Shown here: positions 19,462-30,072 of the stretch, one piece after another | How the letters are laid out: each line of letters starts with the position of its first letter | Position numbering within the stretch: the stretch's first letter is position 1 | NCBI GenBank assembly: GCA_039105265.1 | Contig: JAPFFF010000012.1 | Coordinates: forward strand, 2,480,001 to 2,544,000 | Direction of reading: 5' to 3' | Source of the DNA: Tritrichomonas musculus | Lineage: Eukaryota > Parabasalia > Tritrichomonadida > Tritrichomonadidae | DNA length: 64,000 bases | Translations under genes and position numbers: made by a program | Notes under the pieces: model-generated | Told to the model about the DNA's origin: nothing | The model's database searches: none | The model's input: only the letters and a program-made list of their open reading frames with translations

Positions 19462-21066
19462 ATGTCTACTGCCTTTATAGATCCATCAATGCCCGACAAA
19501 AAACAAAAAATGGCACATGATATTATATCCAAATATAATGGATTAATAACGAAAACAAAATCAGATGCAGATATTATTATTCAAGATTTAATTTCAATAT
19601 TTGATTACCAAAACGCTCAAATAAGAACCTACTCCTTAAAATGTCTTCAAACATTGGATAAAGAGCTTCTCAACCCTTTCACATTTCAAACAGAAAGTAA
19701 ATGTTTAATAAATATTAATTTAAGGAATAAAACTTTTAATTTCATCAATTGTTCCGAAAAAGTTGCTAAAATCTGTACTATTTATATTCTAATGATGGAT
19801 GGCAAAATTCAAAAAAACAATCCCGATTATTATTTAACAGATAACAAGTCGATTGAAGAAAATAGTGAATATATTTCGACAGATTGGATATATAGTTTGG
19901 TTAATTCATCGTTATATATATATCCGCAAAAATACCTCGTAAAAAACCTCTCAAAATTCATGCCAAAGCAATCAAAAATGCTTGATATGCTAAGTTCAAG
20001 CTCGAATTTTCAATATTCTGAGAAATTCATTCAAAAAGCATATGAACTTCAAAAAGCTAATAAATATTCTTTTCCAAGATTGAAAAAAGAGCTTGAACAA
20101 ATTTCAGATTACTCTAATTTATGTAATGAAAATATTAAAACTTTTATTGATGCTTGTCAGATTGGTTTTGCACAATTAAGAGCCAGAAAAGAACGATTAG
20201 ATGATATTTATAAAGTTTTTCACAATACATCGTCACCAATTATTGATAAGAAGAAGAAAAAGAAGAGCTATTTAAGAACCTTAACGTTGTGTGGAGATGT
20301 GAAGCATTCAGGTCGTTGGTCTGAAAGTGAAACTCGCCAATTGATCTTTATCTTGGAAAAAGGAAAATGTACCAAAGAAATGTTTAATAAGTTTGGAAAT
20401 ATTGATTGGTGTTTCATCGCATCTTACGTCAGTGGGAGAGATGCAAAATCATGCGAGGACAAGTACAGATCCATGCTTGCGAAAAATGAAATTGAAGAGA
20501 TACAACAAAGTGAAATGGATCCAATTCCAGAAGAAAAATTCAATAAAATGCTTCACAAAGCTTTTACTCCTGCACAAGAAACAGAGATTTTAAATGAGAT
20601 TCTGGACAAAATAAATCAAGGAATTCCAGTTACCAAATTAGATATTTCTTCCATATCGTTGGATTATTTTTATTCGCCATTAAATTTATCAATGAAAGCT
20701 GTAATATTCTCCTATTTGGATAAAGGTCTTTGGCCTTTTGATTCCAATGGTGATATTAATATAACTTCGTTAGAAGATGAAGTCAATAAAATTCTACCAC
20801 TGGCTCAAGATGAACCTGAAAATATAATGGATAAGTATAATATCAAACAATTTAAAGGAAGCCCAACATGGGTTAGTAAATTTATGCTTCGCCATAAATT
20901 AGTTCACAGAGAATGCCACATTGAAAGACGAGGTGCGATCGATGAAGAAGAAGTTGATCAATTTCTAAGTCAACTGGCTGACGCAATGATCATTTATAAA
21001 CCGAGATTCATTTTAAACATGGATCAAACGTTTATTAATACATATAATCCTCCCATAAACAAATAA
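19462..21066 (+). CDS. Pogo-like transposase, N-terminal part (Myb-like and CENP-B-like HTH)
   Basis: ATG at 19462 follows an AT-rich leader. The first 280 residues are helical and unrecognised. A Lys run (KKKKKK) precedes a Myb/SANT-like domain at about residues 283-340 (SGRWSESETRQLI, then SGRDAKSCEDKYRSML). Residues about 430-500 resemble a CENP-B type helix-turn-helix (GSPTWVSKFMLRHKLV). The DDE_1 fold begins with RFILNMDQTF, holding the first catalytic Asp. The frame stops at 21064, and the protein continues without a gap in the next frame (QITKKGEST). This looks like a single -1 type frameshift rather than an intron, because both sides are conserved sequence. A Myb domain on a pogo-type transposase is uncommon. 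Confidence 0.8.
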   Translation: MSTAFIDPSMPDKKQKMAHDIISKYNGLITKTKSDADIIIQDLISIFDYQNAQIRTYSLKCLQTLDKELLNPFTFQTESKCLININLRNKTFNFINCSEKVAKICTIYILMMDGKIQKNNPDYYLTDNKSIEENSEYISTDWIYSLVNSSLYIYPQKYLVKNLSKFMPKQSKMLDMLSSSSNFQYSEKFIQKAYELQKANKYSFPRLKKELEQISDYSNLCNENIKTFIDACQIGFAQLRARKERLDDIYKVFHNTSSPIIDKKKKKKSYLRTLTLCGDVKHSGRWSESETRQLIFILEKGKCTKEMFNKFGNIDWCFIASYVSGRDAKSCEDKYRSMLAKNEIEEIQQSEMDPIPEEKFNKMLHKAFTPAQETEILNEILDKINQGIPVTKLDISSISLDYFYSPLNLSMKAVIFSYLDKGLWPFDSNGDINITSLEDEVNKILPLAQDEPENIMDKYNIKQFKGSPTWVSKFMLRHKLVHRECHIERRGAIDEEEVDQFLSQLADAMIIYKPRFILNMDQTFINTYNPPINK

Positions 21067-21683
21067 CCAAAAAGGGAGAGTCAACAGTGAAAATAATAAA
21101 AGAAAGAATGAACCAGAAAGAGGGAACAACATATTTATCAACAATCTCAATGGACAGCGATTTAAAACTTCCATTGTTCATTGTGGCAAGAGGTCGATCA
21201 GAATTATGCGAAAAAAAACATGAAATTAATACTGAAAATGATGATTTCATCTCTCATTCATTAAATGGATGGACAACAGTAAATATAATGGTCGAATATC
21301 TGAATTGGATATCTGAAAAAATGGATAACCAACCATTTGCATTGTTATTGGATTCATATAAAGCTCATAAGCATCCAACAGTTATTGAAGAAGCTAAAAA
21401 ATTAGGTATAGATCTTATTTATATACCGTCATGCGGAACGGCAAAGTTCCAACCTTTAGATCGCTTTGTGTTTGGATTTTTGAAAAAAAAATTGAGAGCA
21501 TATGATATAGAGATGGACAAAATTGATCCAACAAAGAGATTCAGTTTTATTCATGAAAAAGTTAAAAATATCTGGAATGAAATGAGCAGTAAAATCGTTA
21601 AAAAAGCATGGGAAATCCCAGGTTTAAAAGATTATGTTTATCGCGACACTGATCCCAAAGATGAAGACTATCAAGAAGAATGA
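21063..21683 (+). CDS. Pogo-like transposase, C-terminal catalytic part
   Basis: This is the frame-shifted continuation of the preceding gene; its first in-frame ATG is at 21108 (MNQKEGTTYL). It contains LLLDSYKAHKHP with the second catalytic Asp and FQPLDRFVFGFLKKK with the third. There are 35 residues between them, a DD35D triad like Fot1/pogo-group transposases (DDE_1 family). The protein ends in an acidic tail. Alone it lacks the first Asp and the DNA-binding domains. Cut-and-paste activity would need both frames read together. Confidence 0.8.
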   Translation: MTKKGESTVKIIKERMNQKEGTTYLSTISMDSDLKLPLFIVARGRSELCEKKHEINTENDDFISHSLNGWTTVNIMVEYLNWISEKMDNQPFALLLDSYKAHKHPTVIEEAKKLGIDLIYIPSCGTAKFQPLDRFVFGFLKKKLRAYDIEMDKIDPTKRFSFIHEKVKNIWNEMSSKIVKKAWEIPGLKDYVYRDTDPKDEDYQEE

Positions 21684-21745
21684 ATTCTTTTTAATAAAAA
21701 AGTTTTAAAATTTTAATATTTGTATTTACTATTAAATGATAAAAT

Positions 21746-21751
21746 TCAAAA
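21746..21751 (+). promoter_or_regulatory. Initiator-like TCAAAA motif before the array ORF
   Basis: TCAAAA begins 13 bases before the ATG at 21759, the spacing seen for other genes here. It hints that the array frame could be transcribed as a gene. This is weak evidence in AT-rich DNA. Confidence 0.25.
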
Positions 21752-21758
21752 ATAAATT

Positions 21759-23717
21759 ATGGAATTAGCATCATCAGCGAACTCATCTCGCCAATCGGCA
21801 TCATCAACAAACTCATCTCGCCAATCGGCATCATCAACAAACTCATCTCGCCAATCGGCATCATCAACAAACTCATCTCGCCAATCGGCATCATCAACAA
21901 ACTCATCTCGCCAATCGGCATCATCAACAAACTCATCTCGCCAATCGGCATCATCAACAAACTCATCTCGCCAATCGGCATCATCAACAAACTCATCTCG
22001 CCAATCGGCATCATCAACAAACTCATCTCGCCAATCGGCATCATCAACAAACTCATCTCGCCAATCGACATCATCAACAAACTCATCTCGCCAATCGGCA
22101 TCATCAACAAACTCATCTCGCCAATCGGCATCATCAACAAACTCATCTCGCCAATCGGCATCATCAACAAACTCATCTCGCCAATCGGCATCATCAACAA
22201 ACTCATCTCGCCAATCGGCATCATCAACAAACTCATCTCGCCAATCGGCATCATCAACAAACTCATCTCGCCAATCGACATCATCAACAAACTCATCTCG
22301 CCAATCGGCATCATCAACAAACTCATCTCGCCAATCGGCATCATCAACAAACTCATCTCGCCAATCGACATCATCAACAAACTCATCTCGTCAATCGGCA
22401 TCATCAACAAACTCATCTCGCCAATCGGCATCATCAACAAACTCATCTCGCCAATCGGCATCATCAACAAACTCATCTCGCCAATCGGCATCATCAACAA
22501 ACTCATCTCGCCAATCGGCATCATCAACAAACTCATCTCGCCAATCGGCATCATCAACAAACTCATCTCGCCAATCGACATCATCAACAAACTCATCTCG
22601 CCAATCGGCATCATCAACAAACTCATCTCGCCAATCGGCATCATCAACAAACTCATCTCGCCAATCGACATCATCAACAAACTCATCTCGCCAATCGGCA
22701 TCATCAACAAACTCATCTCGCCAATCGGCATCATCAACAAACTCATCTCGCCAATCGACATCATCAACAAACTCATCTCGCCAATCGGCATCATCAACAA
22801 ACTCATCTCGCCAATCGGCATCATCAACAAACTCATCTCGCCAATCGGCATCATCAACAAACTCATCTCGCCAATCGGCATCATCAACAAACTCATCTCG
22901 CCAATCGACATCATCAACAAACTCATCTCGCCAATCGGCATCATCAACAAACTCATCTCGCCAATCGGCATCATCAACAAACTCATCTCGCCAATCGGCA
23001 TCATCAACAAACTCATCTCGCCAATCGGCATCATCAACAAACTCATCTCGCCAATCGGCATCATCAACAAACTCATCTCGCCAATCGGCATCATCAACAA
23101 ACTCATCTCGCCAATCGACATCATCAACAAACTCATCTCGCCAATCGGCATCATCAACAAACTCATCTCGCCAATCGGCATCATCAACAAACTCATCTCG
23201 CCAATCGGCATCATCAACAAACTCATCTCGCCAATCGGCATCATCAACAAACTCATCTCGCCAATCGACATCATCAACAAACTCATCTCGCCAATCGGCA
23301 TCATCAACAAACTCATCTCGCCAATCGGCATCATCAACAAACTCATCTCGCCAATCGGCATCATCAACAAACTCATCTCGCCAATCGGCATCATCAACAA
23401 ACTCATCTCGCCAATCGGCATCATCAACAAACTCATCTCGCCAATCGGCATCATCAACAAACTCATCTCGCCAATCGGCATCATCAACAAACTCATCTCG
23501 CCAATCGACATCATCAACAAACTCATCTCGCCAATCGGCATCATCAACAAACTCATCTCGCCAATCGACATCATCAACAAACTCATCTCGCCAATCGGCA
23601 TCATCAACAAACTCATCTCGCCAATCGACATCATCAACAAACTCATCTCGCCAATCGGCATCATCAACAAACTCATCTCGCCAATCGGCATCATCAACAA
23701 ACTCATCTCGCCAATAG
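21759..23717 (+). CDS. Repeat ORF: 652 residues of ASSTNSSRQS repeats
   Basis: After MELASSANSSRQS the frame is about 65 near-identical 10-residue units, ASSTNSSRQS or TSSTNSSRQS, ending SSRQ-stop. It is about half Ser with one Arg per unit and no hydrophobic segment, so any product would be disordered. The unit is 30 bp, a multiple of three, so long open frames also run on the minus strand (MSLLMMPIGE and DWRDEFVDDA repeats) without meaning. The plus frame is the one with an ATG in unique sequence, an initiator-like leader and a stop just after the array, so it is the best coding candidate. It lies 75 bp downstream of the transposase in the same element. Function unknown. Confidence 0.4.
   Translation: MELASSANSSRQSASSTNSSRQSASSTNSSRQSASSTNSSRQSASSTNSSRQSASSTNSSRQSASSTNSSRQSASSTNSSRQSASSTNSSRQSASSTNSSRQSTSSTNSSRQSASSTNSSRQSASSTNSSRQSASSTNSSRQSASSTNSSRQSASSTNSSRQSASSTNSSRQSTSSTNSSRQSASSTNSSRQSASSTNSSRQSTSSTNSSRQSASSTNSSRQSASSTNSSRQSASSTNSSRQSASSTNSSRQSASSTNSSRQSASSTNSSRQSTSSTNSSRQSASSTNSSRQSASSTNSSRQSTSSTNSSRQSASSTNSSRQSASSTNSSRQSTSSTNSSRQSASSTNSSRQSASSTNSSRQSASSTNSSRQSASSTNSSRQSTSSTNSSRQSASSTNSSRQSASSTNSSRQSASSTNSSRQSASSTNSSRQSASSTNSSRQSASSTNSSRQSTSSTNSSRQSASSTNSSRQSASSTNSSRQSASSTNSSRQSASSTNSSRQSTSSTNSSRQSASSTNSSRQSASSTNSSRQSASSTNSSRQSASSTNSSRQSASSTNSSRQSASSTNSSRQSASSTNSSRQSTSSTNSSRQSASSTNSSRQSTSSTNSSRQSASSTNSSRQSTSSTNSSRQSASSTNSSRQSASSTNSSRQ
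21767..23715 (+). repeat. 30-bp tandem array, ~65 units
   Basis: The unit TCATCAACAAACTCATCTCG plus CCAATCGGCA repeats with almost no variation. One site alternates G/A (GGCA or GACA), and a single C-to-T change occurs near 22391. The A-type positions recur in a pattern such as T-A-A-T spaced by six plain units, suggesting block duplication and very recent amplification. Confidence 0.95.
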
Positions 23718-25084
23718 AAATCATTAATATCATAAAGATGCATTCCAAAATATTTACAATTTATTCCAATGGCCAATAATCTTTATTGATTTATTGATTT
23801 TGAAATCAGTATTTCTTTTTTTTCTTTTGTTTTTTAATAAGCAAAAGGATTTTACTATTGTTTGTTTTTAATTTAATTATGCAATAATCTTGATATATTT
23901 ACTATTTTTGCATAAATAATTATTTTATAAATTTTTTACTTAAAATATTCTAATATTTAACTTCATGAATTAATTTAATCAATCATTAAATGCAGTAAAC
24001 TGATAAAATGGTTAGTTTAAATTTTAATTTTTCCAAATAAGTTTAAAATTTAAAATAAAAAATAGCCTACATTTAATATTTAATGCCACATCACACTAAT
24101 AAAGACAAATATAAATGAATAAAATGATTTTTTAAAGAAAAAAGAAAAGAAAAGTCCTAAAAAAGGCGCCTTTTTGTTTACAAAAAAGGCGCCAAAATTG
24201 ACTTAAAAAAAGGCGCCAAATTTGAATAAAAACTTTAAAAATAATTCATATCTTTATAAATTTAAAATAAAAACACAATTAAATAATAATATATATTTTC
24301 CCTTGAAAATAAGAGCTATTTTTTATGATTTTTATAGTTTATTTTTTAAATTATAAAAAATATTTTTCAAACGATTGAACCAAACTTTGAAATATTAATC
24401 TAATATGATAAATAAAACCGATTCAATAAAAAAATTCCAATTATTATTGGTTGATTTTATTTTTTATTTCAAATATTTTAAAATTCTTTTCTTTTCATAA
24501 AAAACGAATTTAGCGTGTGAAATATAAACTTTATTGTGATGTACAACATATTTAAAAATATAAGCAAGTAGAAATTAAAATTAAAAGAAAATTTTTAAAT
24601 TTAAATATTAATCAAGCTTTTCTAAGAATGTTTTTTTTAAAAAATAAATTTTAAAACATAACATGCAAACATTTCAAAAAACATTTTTGGCATTGAATTC
24701 AATTTTATTAAATCTGTGAAATTGCTATTTTTTGAAACTGCGTTTCCTGCTTGAAATTATATCTACTGATGGACTGTAAGTTGCTTATGATAAATATCCA
24801 TTGATTCCTCATTTTGTTAAAAAAAATTTTGTAATATTGTAAAAAATGATTTTCATGTTTTTTAAGGTTGTCGTCATTATTGGATGAGGAATAAAATATA
24901 TAATCTTCAATATCAAAATAATGCACTGAGCTCAAATTCAAACTGGGAATATTAACGTAGAAAAAAAAATGATGTTTGAATTATATTTTTTTATCAAAAA
25001 TTGGATTTTTGTATTTTAATAGAAAAAAATTGAATTAAAATAATTTTTTTTCTGAACATCTTCTCAATTATTTTGAATTAAAAA
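23718..25084. other. AT-rich tail of the pogo-like element, with a GGCGCC cluster
   Basis: There is no convincing gene. Three GGCGCC hexamers within runs of A/T lie at about 24165-24215, two of them as GGCGCCAAA. The rest is AT-rich and a 77-codon minus frame near 24708-24941 lacks an ATG. Confidence 0.5.
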
Positions 25085-25127
25085 CATTCAATTGTCGCAA
25101 ACTCACATTTTTTGTGAGTTTTATGGG

Positions 25128-26853
25128 TATTCAGCATTTCTTCAATATATTCATCTGATATATCAAGTATTTTCCCTTTTTCTATTAATTCTGATTTCGC
25201 AATTTGATATAAATTTCAGAAAATATCTTGTTTTATTCTTTTTTTAAATGGCTCATTGATTATATCATTGTATGTATCATTTGAGTCAGAATCATTGTTC
25301 TCATCAAACTTTAATATTTGTTCGTTAAATTCGTCTTGTATATCATTTTCATCATATATCGAAAAACTATCTTGTAATATTACATCTGTTATTAGAGGAG
25401 TTTGACGAAATTCAAATTGAATGCGTTCTTGTCTAAGGGTTTCGAAAGGCGTCGTAAATGAGAGTGAACCGGGATTAATAGTTCTAATTGATTCGTATTT
25501 TTTACGAATTTCTGCTCTTCCGCAGCTAGATAGGACGTATGCTGTAACAGTTTCGTTATATGCGTTATTTAAACATATTCCTCGAAATGATGCATCAATG
25601 ATATTTACAATCTCCTTGTAATCTGGATTTTCTGTACTAACATAAACGTTGTTAAGCTCCATAAAAAATTCTCTTATCAGAAGAACAGTATTGTAAAGCT
25701 GAAAATTATTTTTTTCAACAATTAGTGAAAATAATTTTAATAATATTAAAACTTGGTATGCAAATTCCATATCTTCATTTATTAAATCATATTGTTCAAG
25801 CTCTTCATTATTTTTGATTTGAATAAAGTTATTAATCTCTGTTTTTTTGCTCAGTAAAAAAAGAAGGATATCAACAATATAAATCCATTTGTAGGTGAAA
25901 AAGTTGGGCATTTGCACCTTATAAAATCGATCGCGTCTTTTTTTCTAATGAGTTTTGATATTTCTAAAACTGAATTTATTATTTGCTGTAATTTAATTGA
26001 TTTTTTAGTTGAATTTAAAAAAAACAGGATTTATCATATGAGCGTAGCATGAGATTCTGTATAAACTACTTATTAATGGATCTTCGCTAGTGCTAATGAA
26101 ATCATTCCAGCCAGATACTTGAGCTGGTAATGAATCTGTTGTTATCGAACAAATTTCAATACCATCTGATCGTAAATTTTCTATAACATCACTGAAACAT
26201 TTGAAATAAAATTCAGAATCATTACTTTCACAATTTTTTGAATCATATAATAAATATTTTGTATGGTCGTAGAAGCATGCGATAACAAAATGTAAAATGT
26301 GAGATCTTATAACAGTTCCTGCATCACAAAGTAAGCAGCAATATTTTTTTTTTTTGAAAATCTATTATTTTTTTATCAAACTCAATTTGTGATACATTTA
26401 TAATTTCATCTGCTATTTTTTTATCTGATACATTATTTAAAATTTGTCAAAATTAACTGAATCACATGTTCCTTTGGTTATTTGTTGACCTTCTTTTAGT
26501 AAAAATATTGAAAAATTTCTCAATGATTGTGATGCTCCTTTTTTGAAAGAAATGTCTAATTCTTGTACATATCTTTTATTAAATTGATCATATGTATTAT
26601 TTTGAATTTTATGAATAATATTTTCGGGAAAATCTGGATCTTCTTTTTGTGGAATATCATATACATGTTTGTTTTTGTGATATTGGATATATCTTTTTTC
26701 ACATGAGTGTGAACATCTTCGATACTCGTTATATTTGAAATTAAATTGAATTTCTTTACATCGCCACTCTTTTTTTCCGTGTATATTAGTTGGAGTCCAT
26801 CCTGGAGGAGCATCATATTTTGAACTTCGTGGTACGAAAGGTATTTTTTTCAT
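25128..26853 (-). pseudogene. hAT transposase, N-terminal and core part, decayed
   Basis: It starts with ATG at 26853 (MKKIPFVPRSSKYDAPPGW), followed by a Cys/His region resembling a BED-type finger (EWRCKEI, then RRCSHSCEKR and YHKNKH). After a frameshift near 26440 come LCDAGTVIRSHILHFVIA and ITTDSLPAQVSGWNDF, matching the order of the hAT catalytic Asp regions. Residues from 25917 down to 25216 are the helical hAT core (ELEQYDLINEDMEF, then VNIIDASFRGICLNN). An in-frame TGA at 25216 is followed in the same frame by NLYQIAKSELIEKGKI up to the TA at 25128. There the pogo-like element interrupts the gene, and the frame resumes at 16458. About three frameshifts, one stop and one large insertion make this inactive. 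Confidence 0.7.
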
Positions 26854-27665
26854 AAAAATAAAAAAAACTAAAACAAATTCACCATCACGTTAAGATTTTA
26901 CCAATATAAAGGTGAAAAAATAATTACAGTGATAATAACCGCTTTTGTAACTTTAATGCAAATAACAAAATCGCCTATTCAAAGGTGAAAAAAAAAGCGG
27001 CAAGGTTGTAAAAATGCCATTTTTTCCTGTAAGCGATCAAAAAATTCGTCTTTTTTATATTCAAAATACATAATTTATTGACCTCTAACTAAAGTGATTT
27101 GTTCATTGAAAAAAAAAATATTCAAAAAATTTCATAAAAAAATGATAAAAATTAATGAAACATACACTTTTTTTAGCAATTTTTTAATAAAAATCGGTAA
27201 AAATACACCAATAACAACTTTAATGAAAGAGTAAATTGAGAGGTCTGTTCACTTAAATTTCTTGCTATACTTTTTTATATGAACAATTTTTTTTTTAATA
27301 TAGATTTTCTTTTTAAAAAAAAAACAAGAACGGCGGAAACTTTAACGGTTTTGTTCGTTATTTGAAAAAAGACCATTTTTTATGCTTTACCATAAGATAA
27401 TTGGGGAAAAATGCCTATAATATTAAGGTTAAAATTTAAACACATATGATATTATTTTTTTTATAAGATGCAATCAACTTCATTTCTTGGAATCAACCAA
27501 TATTTAATTGAAATATTTACATTAAAATTGAGAACTTATCGTCATTTTCATATTGAAAATTAAAAGCTTAAATAGCAAAAAATTGACGGACCAACTCAAT
27601 AAGAGAAGGATATATAATATACATAATAGATTTATAAAGGTAACTATAAAATAATTTCTAATTTT
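26854..27665. other. AT-rich non-coding, no gene
   Basis: The outer end of the hAT element should lie here, but no terminal inverted repeat could be matched with 15.3-16.2 kb. An AACCGCTTTT/AAAAGCGG pair near 26940-27000 is weak. Confidence 0.5.
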
Positions 27666-27667
27666 TA

Positions 27668-28483
27668 TGCGTAACGATTTTTTGTATTTTTATTTTTTTG
27701 TTTTAACCCGAAATATTCAATTTTTCCACACAATTTATAATGGTTCAAAATGGTAGACTAAAAACTGTTTTATATTGGCGATAACCGTTTTTTAAAATGA
27801 CCAATAATTTTTGAATGATGTTCGTTTTTTTTTTTTTTAAAAAAAAACGAAAAATAAAACTTTAATACGTTTTTTCATCAGACGATTTCAAATATTCTTT
27901 GGTAAAAGATAAAGAAATGTCGATTTAAATCTTTATATTGCCATCAAATAATGATGAATTACATATTGAGAAAATGCAAAGTATGCTACTTTTCTTGGTA
28001 AACGATATTTTTTATATTTTTTAATTGAATCTTTTAAAAACGGATTAAAGCATAACTCAATTACCGAAGTATTCGAATATTTACTGTATTACTTGAACCA
28101 ATTATGATTAAAATTTGTGTTTTCATTACTTTATAATTGTTAAAATTATGAAATATCTTTTTTTAACTTACTTGTTGCTAAATTATTCACCAGAGTTACC
28201 ATGCCTTTCTATCTCAAAACTAAAGTTTCTCTATATATTTGTTAAAATAATGAATTTATTTAAATCTCTTGATAAAAAATCAATAAAGTTTTTGTTTTAG
28301 CACACCAATGTGCAATATATTTTATTACATTATCGTTTTGAAGTTTCTGATATAAACCTTCTCATAATGATTGAAATAATGTTAGATTTAAATTCTAAAT
28401 ATATTATTCAATTATTCAGACAAATTCAAATTTTGAAAGAAAAAATACTTAATAAAAACTTTAATATCTTAAAACGTTACGCA
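27668..28483. mobile_element. TA-flanked miniature element (816 bp)
   Basis: TGCGTAACG at the left and CGTTACGCA at the right are exact inverses, flanked by TA at 27666-27667 and 28484-28485. The interior is AT-rich with no ORF of note. The terminal repeat is short, so the call is tentative. Confidence 0.45.
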
Positions 28484-28485
28484 TA

Positions 28486-30072
28486 ATTTTTTTATTTAAT
28501 AAATAAATATTTGTATAATTATAATAATTAATTTTAAAAATTATTTATATTATAAATTAGTCCGATGTTAGTTAGTTTCCGACTAATTTATTATTTGATT
28601 TTGATTTTTGAATACGTTATTCATATTAAAAAAAAAAACGTTATAATTGGTGGAAAAAACTACATTTTGAGGACAAAACTATTATTTTCATTCCCGATTT
28701 AAACTGTCTGCATCAAAAGCATCATTTAACAAGATTGGAAAGTGCCTCACAGTTTTATGAAGCAAATACTCAATTTTTAAAATTAAAAATAAAAATACAT
28801 AATTATACAACGGCATAATAAATAAAAAATTGTATAATAAATAATCAAACTAAAGAATTCTTGAAGCATTTTTAACCTTTCTATTCAAATTTCGATATGA
28901 AATTGTTCCAAAAAATCAAAGAAGAAGAAGAAAAAAAAAACGAAATTTATGTTCAATAAATACAATATGGAATGAGAAATTAGTCAACTCATCATAAATA
29001 ATTAATAAAGAGAAATAATTTTAAATATTATTTTATTGATCAAGTAATGAAAAATTCTTTTCTCTTTTTTCAGCATGGTATATAGTTTTATTAAACATTA
29101 TACAAATGCAATGGTTTCAACTTGCGTATAGATTGAAATAATATTTTCATTACCCCAAAATATTTTGAGTGAAAAATATGGAAAAAAACTAGCAAATTAT
29201 CTATTAACTTTGACAAAAAACTTAGACTTTGTCGGAGCCTGATTTTTGATTTAGGTCTTTAAAAAAAAATATAAAATTTTTATTTTTCCATTTTGAATTA
29301 AAATGTAAATTTGGTTCCCTAGATCACGAGATCGATTAGATTGAAACGCTATTTGCTAAAAAAGATTTTTTGAAAACTTGTATTTGAAGAGTTATAAACG
29401 CCTGAAAAGGAGCTTTTTTGGTGGTGAGGTGGGAAAACGAAAAAAAAAAAAATAATATAAAACTCAGAAATCCACACAATTTTTGATAGAACGATCATTT
29501 TTTGAGAGGCATCATACCGCCTTAATTCAAATATTAAATAGATATTTCAATTATATTCAAAGGTCGTACAACTGAATTTTTACAGTAAAACTCAATGATT
29601 GGTTTGTTTAAACTAATTATATTTTATTATTATAATAATAATCAGTTTAATAAATACTTGCATCGTACAAAATTCAAATTAAAATAAAAACTAAAAGGAT
29701 ATAAGTATATATTAAATTTTCTTCCTAAAATAAATTTGAGTATTTTATCTCAATTTATTTTAATTATTTTTGATAAGAATTTTATAACTCTTCCTAAAAA
29801 TTTAGAATAGCGATAACTTTTTATATAATTTATTCTAATCATTAATTCTTTTGATATCTTTTTATATGATTTTAAAACATTAAGTATTATATAAAAATAG
29901 TTATTATTATTGAAAAAAATTCATTTTTTAGCTAAAAATGCAGAAAAATTGAATTTTTTGAATTTTTAAATGATGATTTAAAAAAATTGGACGTTACAGG
30001 AGTCCAATGAAGAATATAGTTTAATTTATTTGCATTTATATTCTAATCTATTTGAATTTCATTCCAAATCAA
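28486..30072. other. AT-rich non-coding, no gene
   Basis: A small palindrome AAATTAGTC...GACTAATTT lies at about 28555-28595. Nothing else is supportable. Confidence 0.5.

Larger units (their letters stand above)
16461..25127 (+). mobile_element. Pogo-like transposon with two large tandem arrays, 8.67 kb
   Basis: The terminal inverted repeats are 43 bp and identical (16461-16503 and 25085-25127). They begin CCCATAAAACTCAC and contain a perfect AAACTCACA/TGTGAGTTT palindrome. The flanks are TA at 16459-16460 and 25128-25129. The contents in order are a 60/61-bp array, a transposase with Myb-like and CENP-B-like DNA-binding regions split by one frameshift, a 30-bp array with a 652-codon open frame, and an AT-rich tail. 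Identical ends imply recent insertion. It landed inside a hAT transposase gene. Confidence 0.85.

Noticed and set aside
21040-21090. An intron joining the two pogo-like transposase frames
   Set aside because: The only GT/AG choices would remove conserved residues (NPPIN and TKKGES). A single-base frameshift fits better, and no canonical slippery heptamer is present for programmed shifting.
21757-23776. Two long minus-strand frames across the 30-bp array (MSLLMMPIGE and DWRDEFVDDA repeats)
   Set aside because: They are open only because the unit length is a multiple of three and contains no stop in those frames. Their starts lie in or right beside the array without a promoter-like context.
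25213-25219. In-frame TGA in the hAT gene as a recoded codon or read-through
   Set aside because: The same gene has several frameshifts and a large insertion, so simple decay explains it. Other genes here use TGA as a stop.
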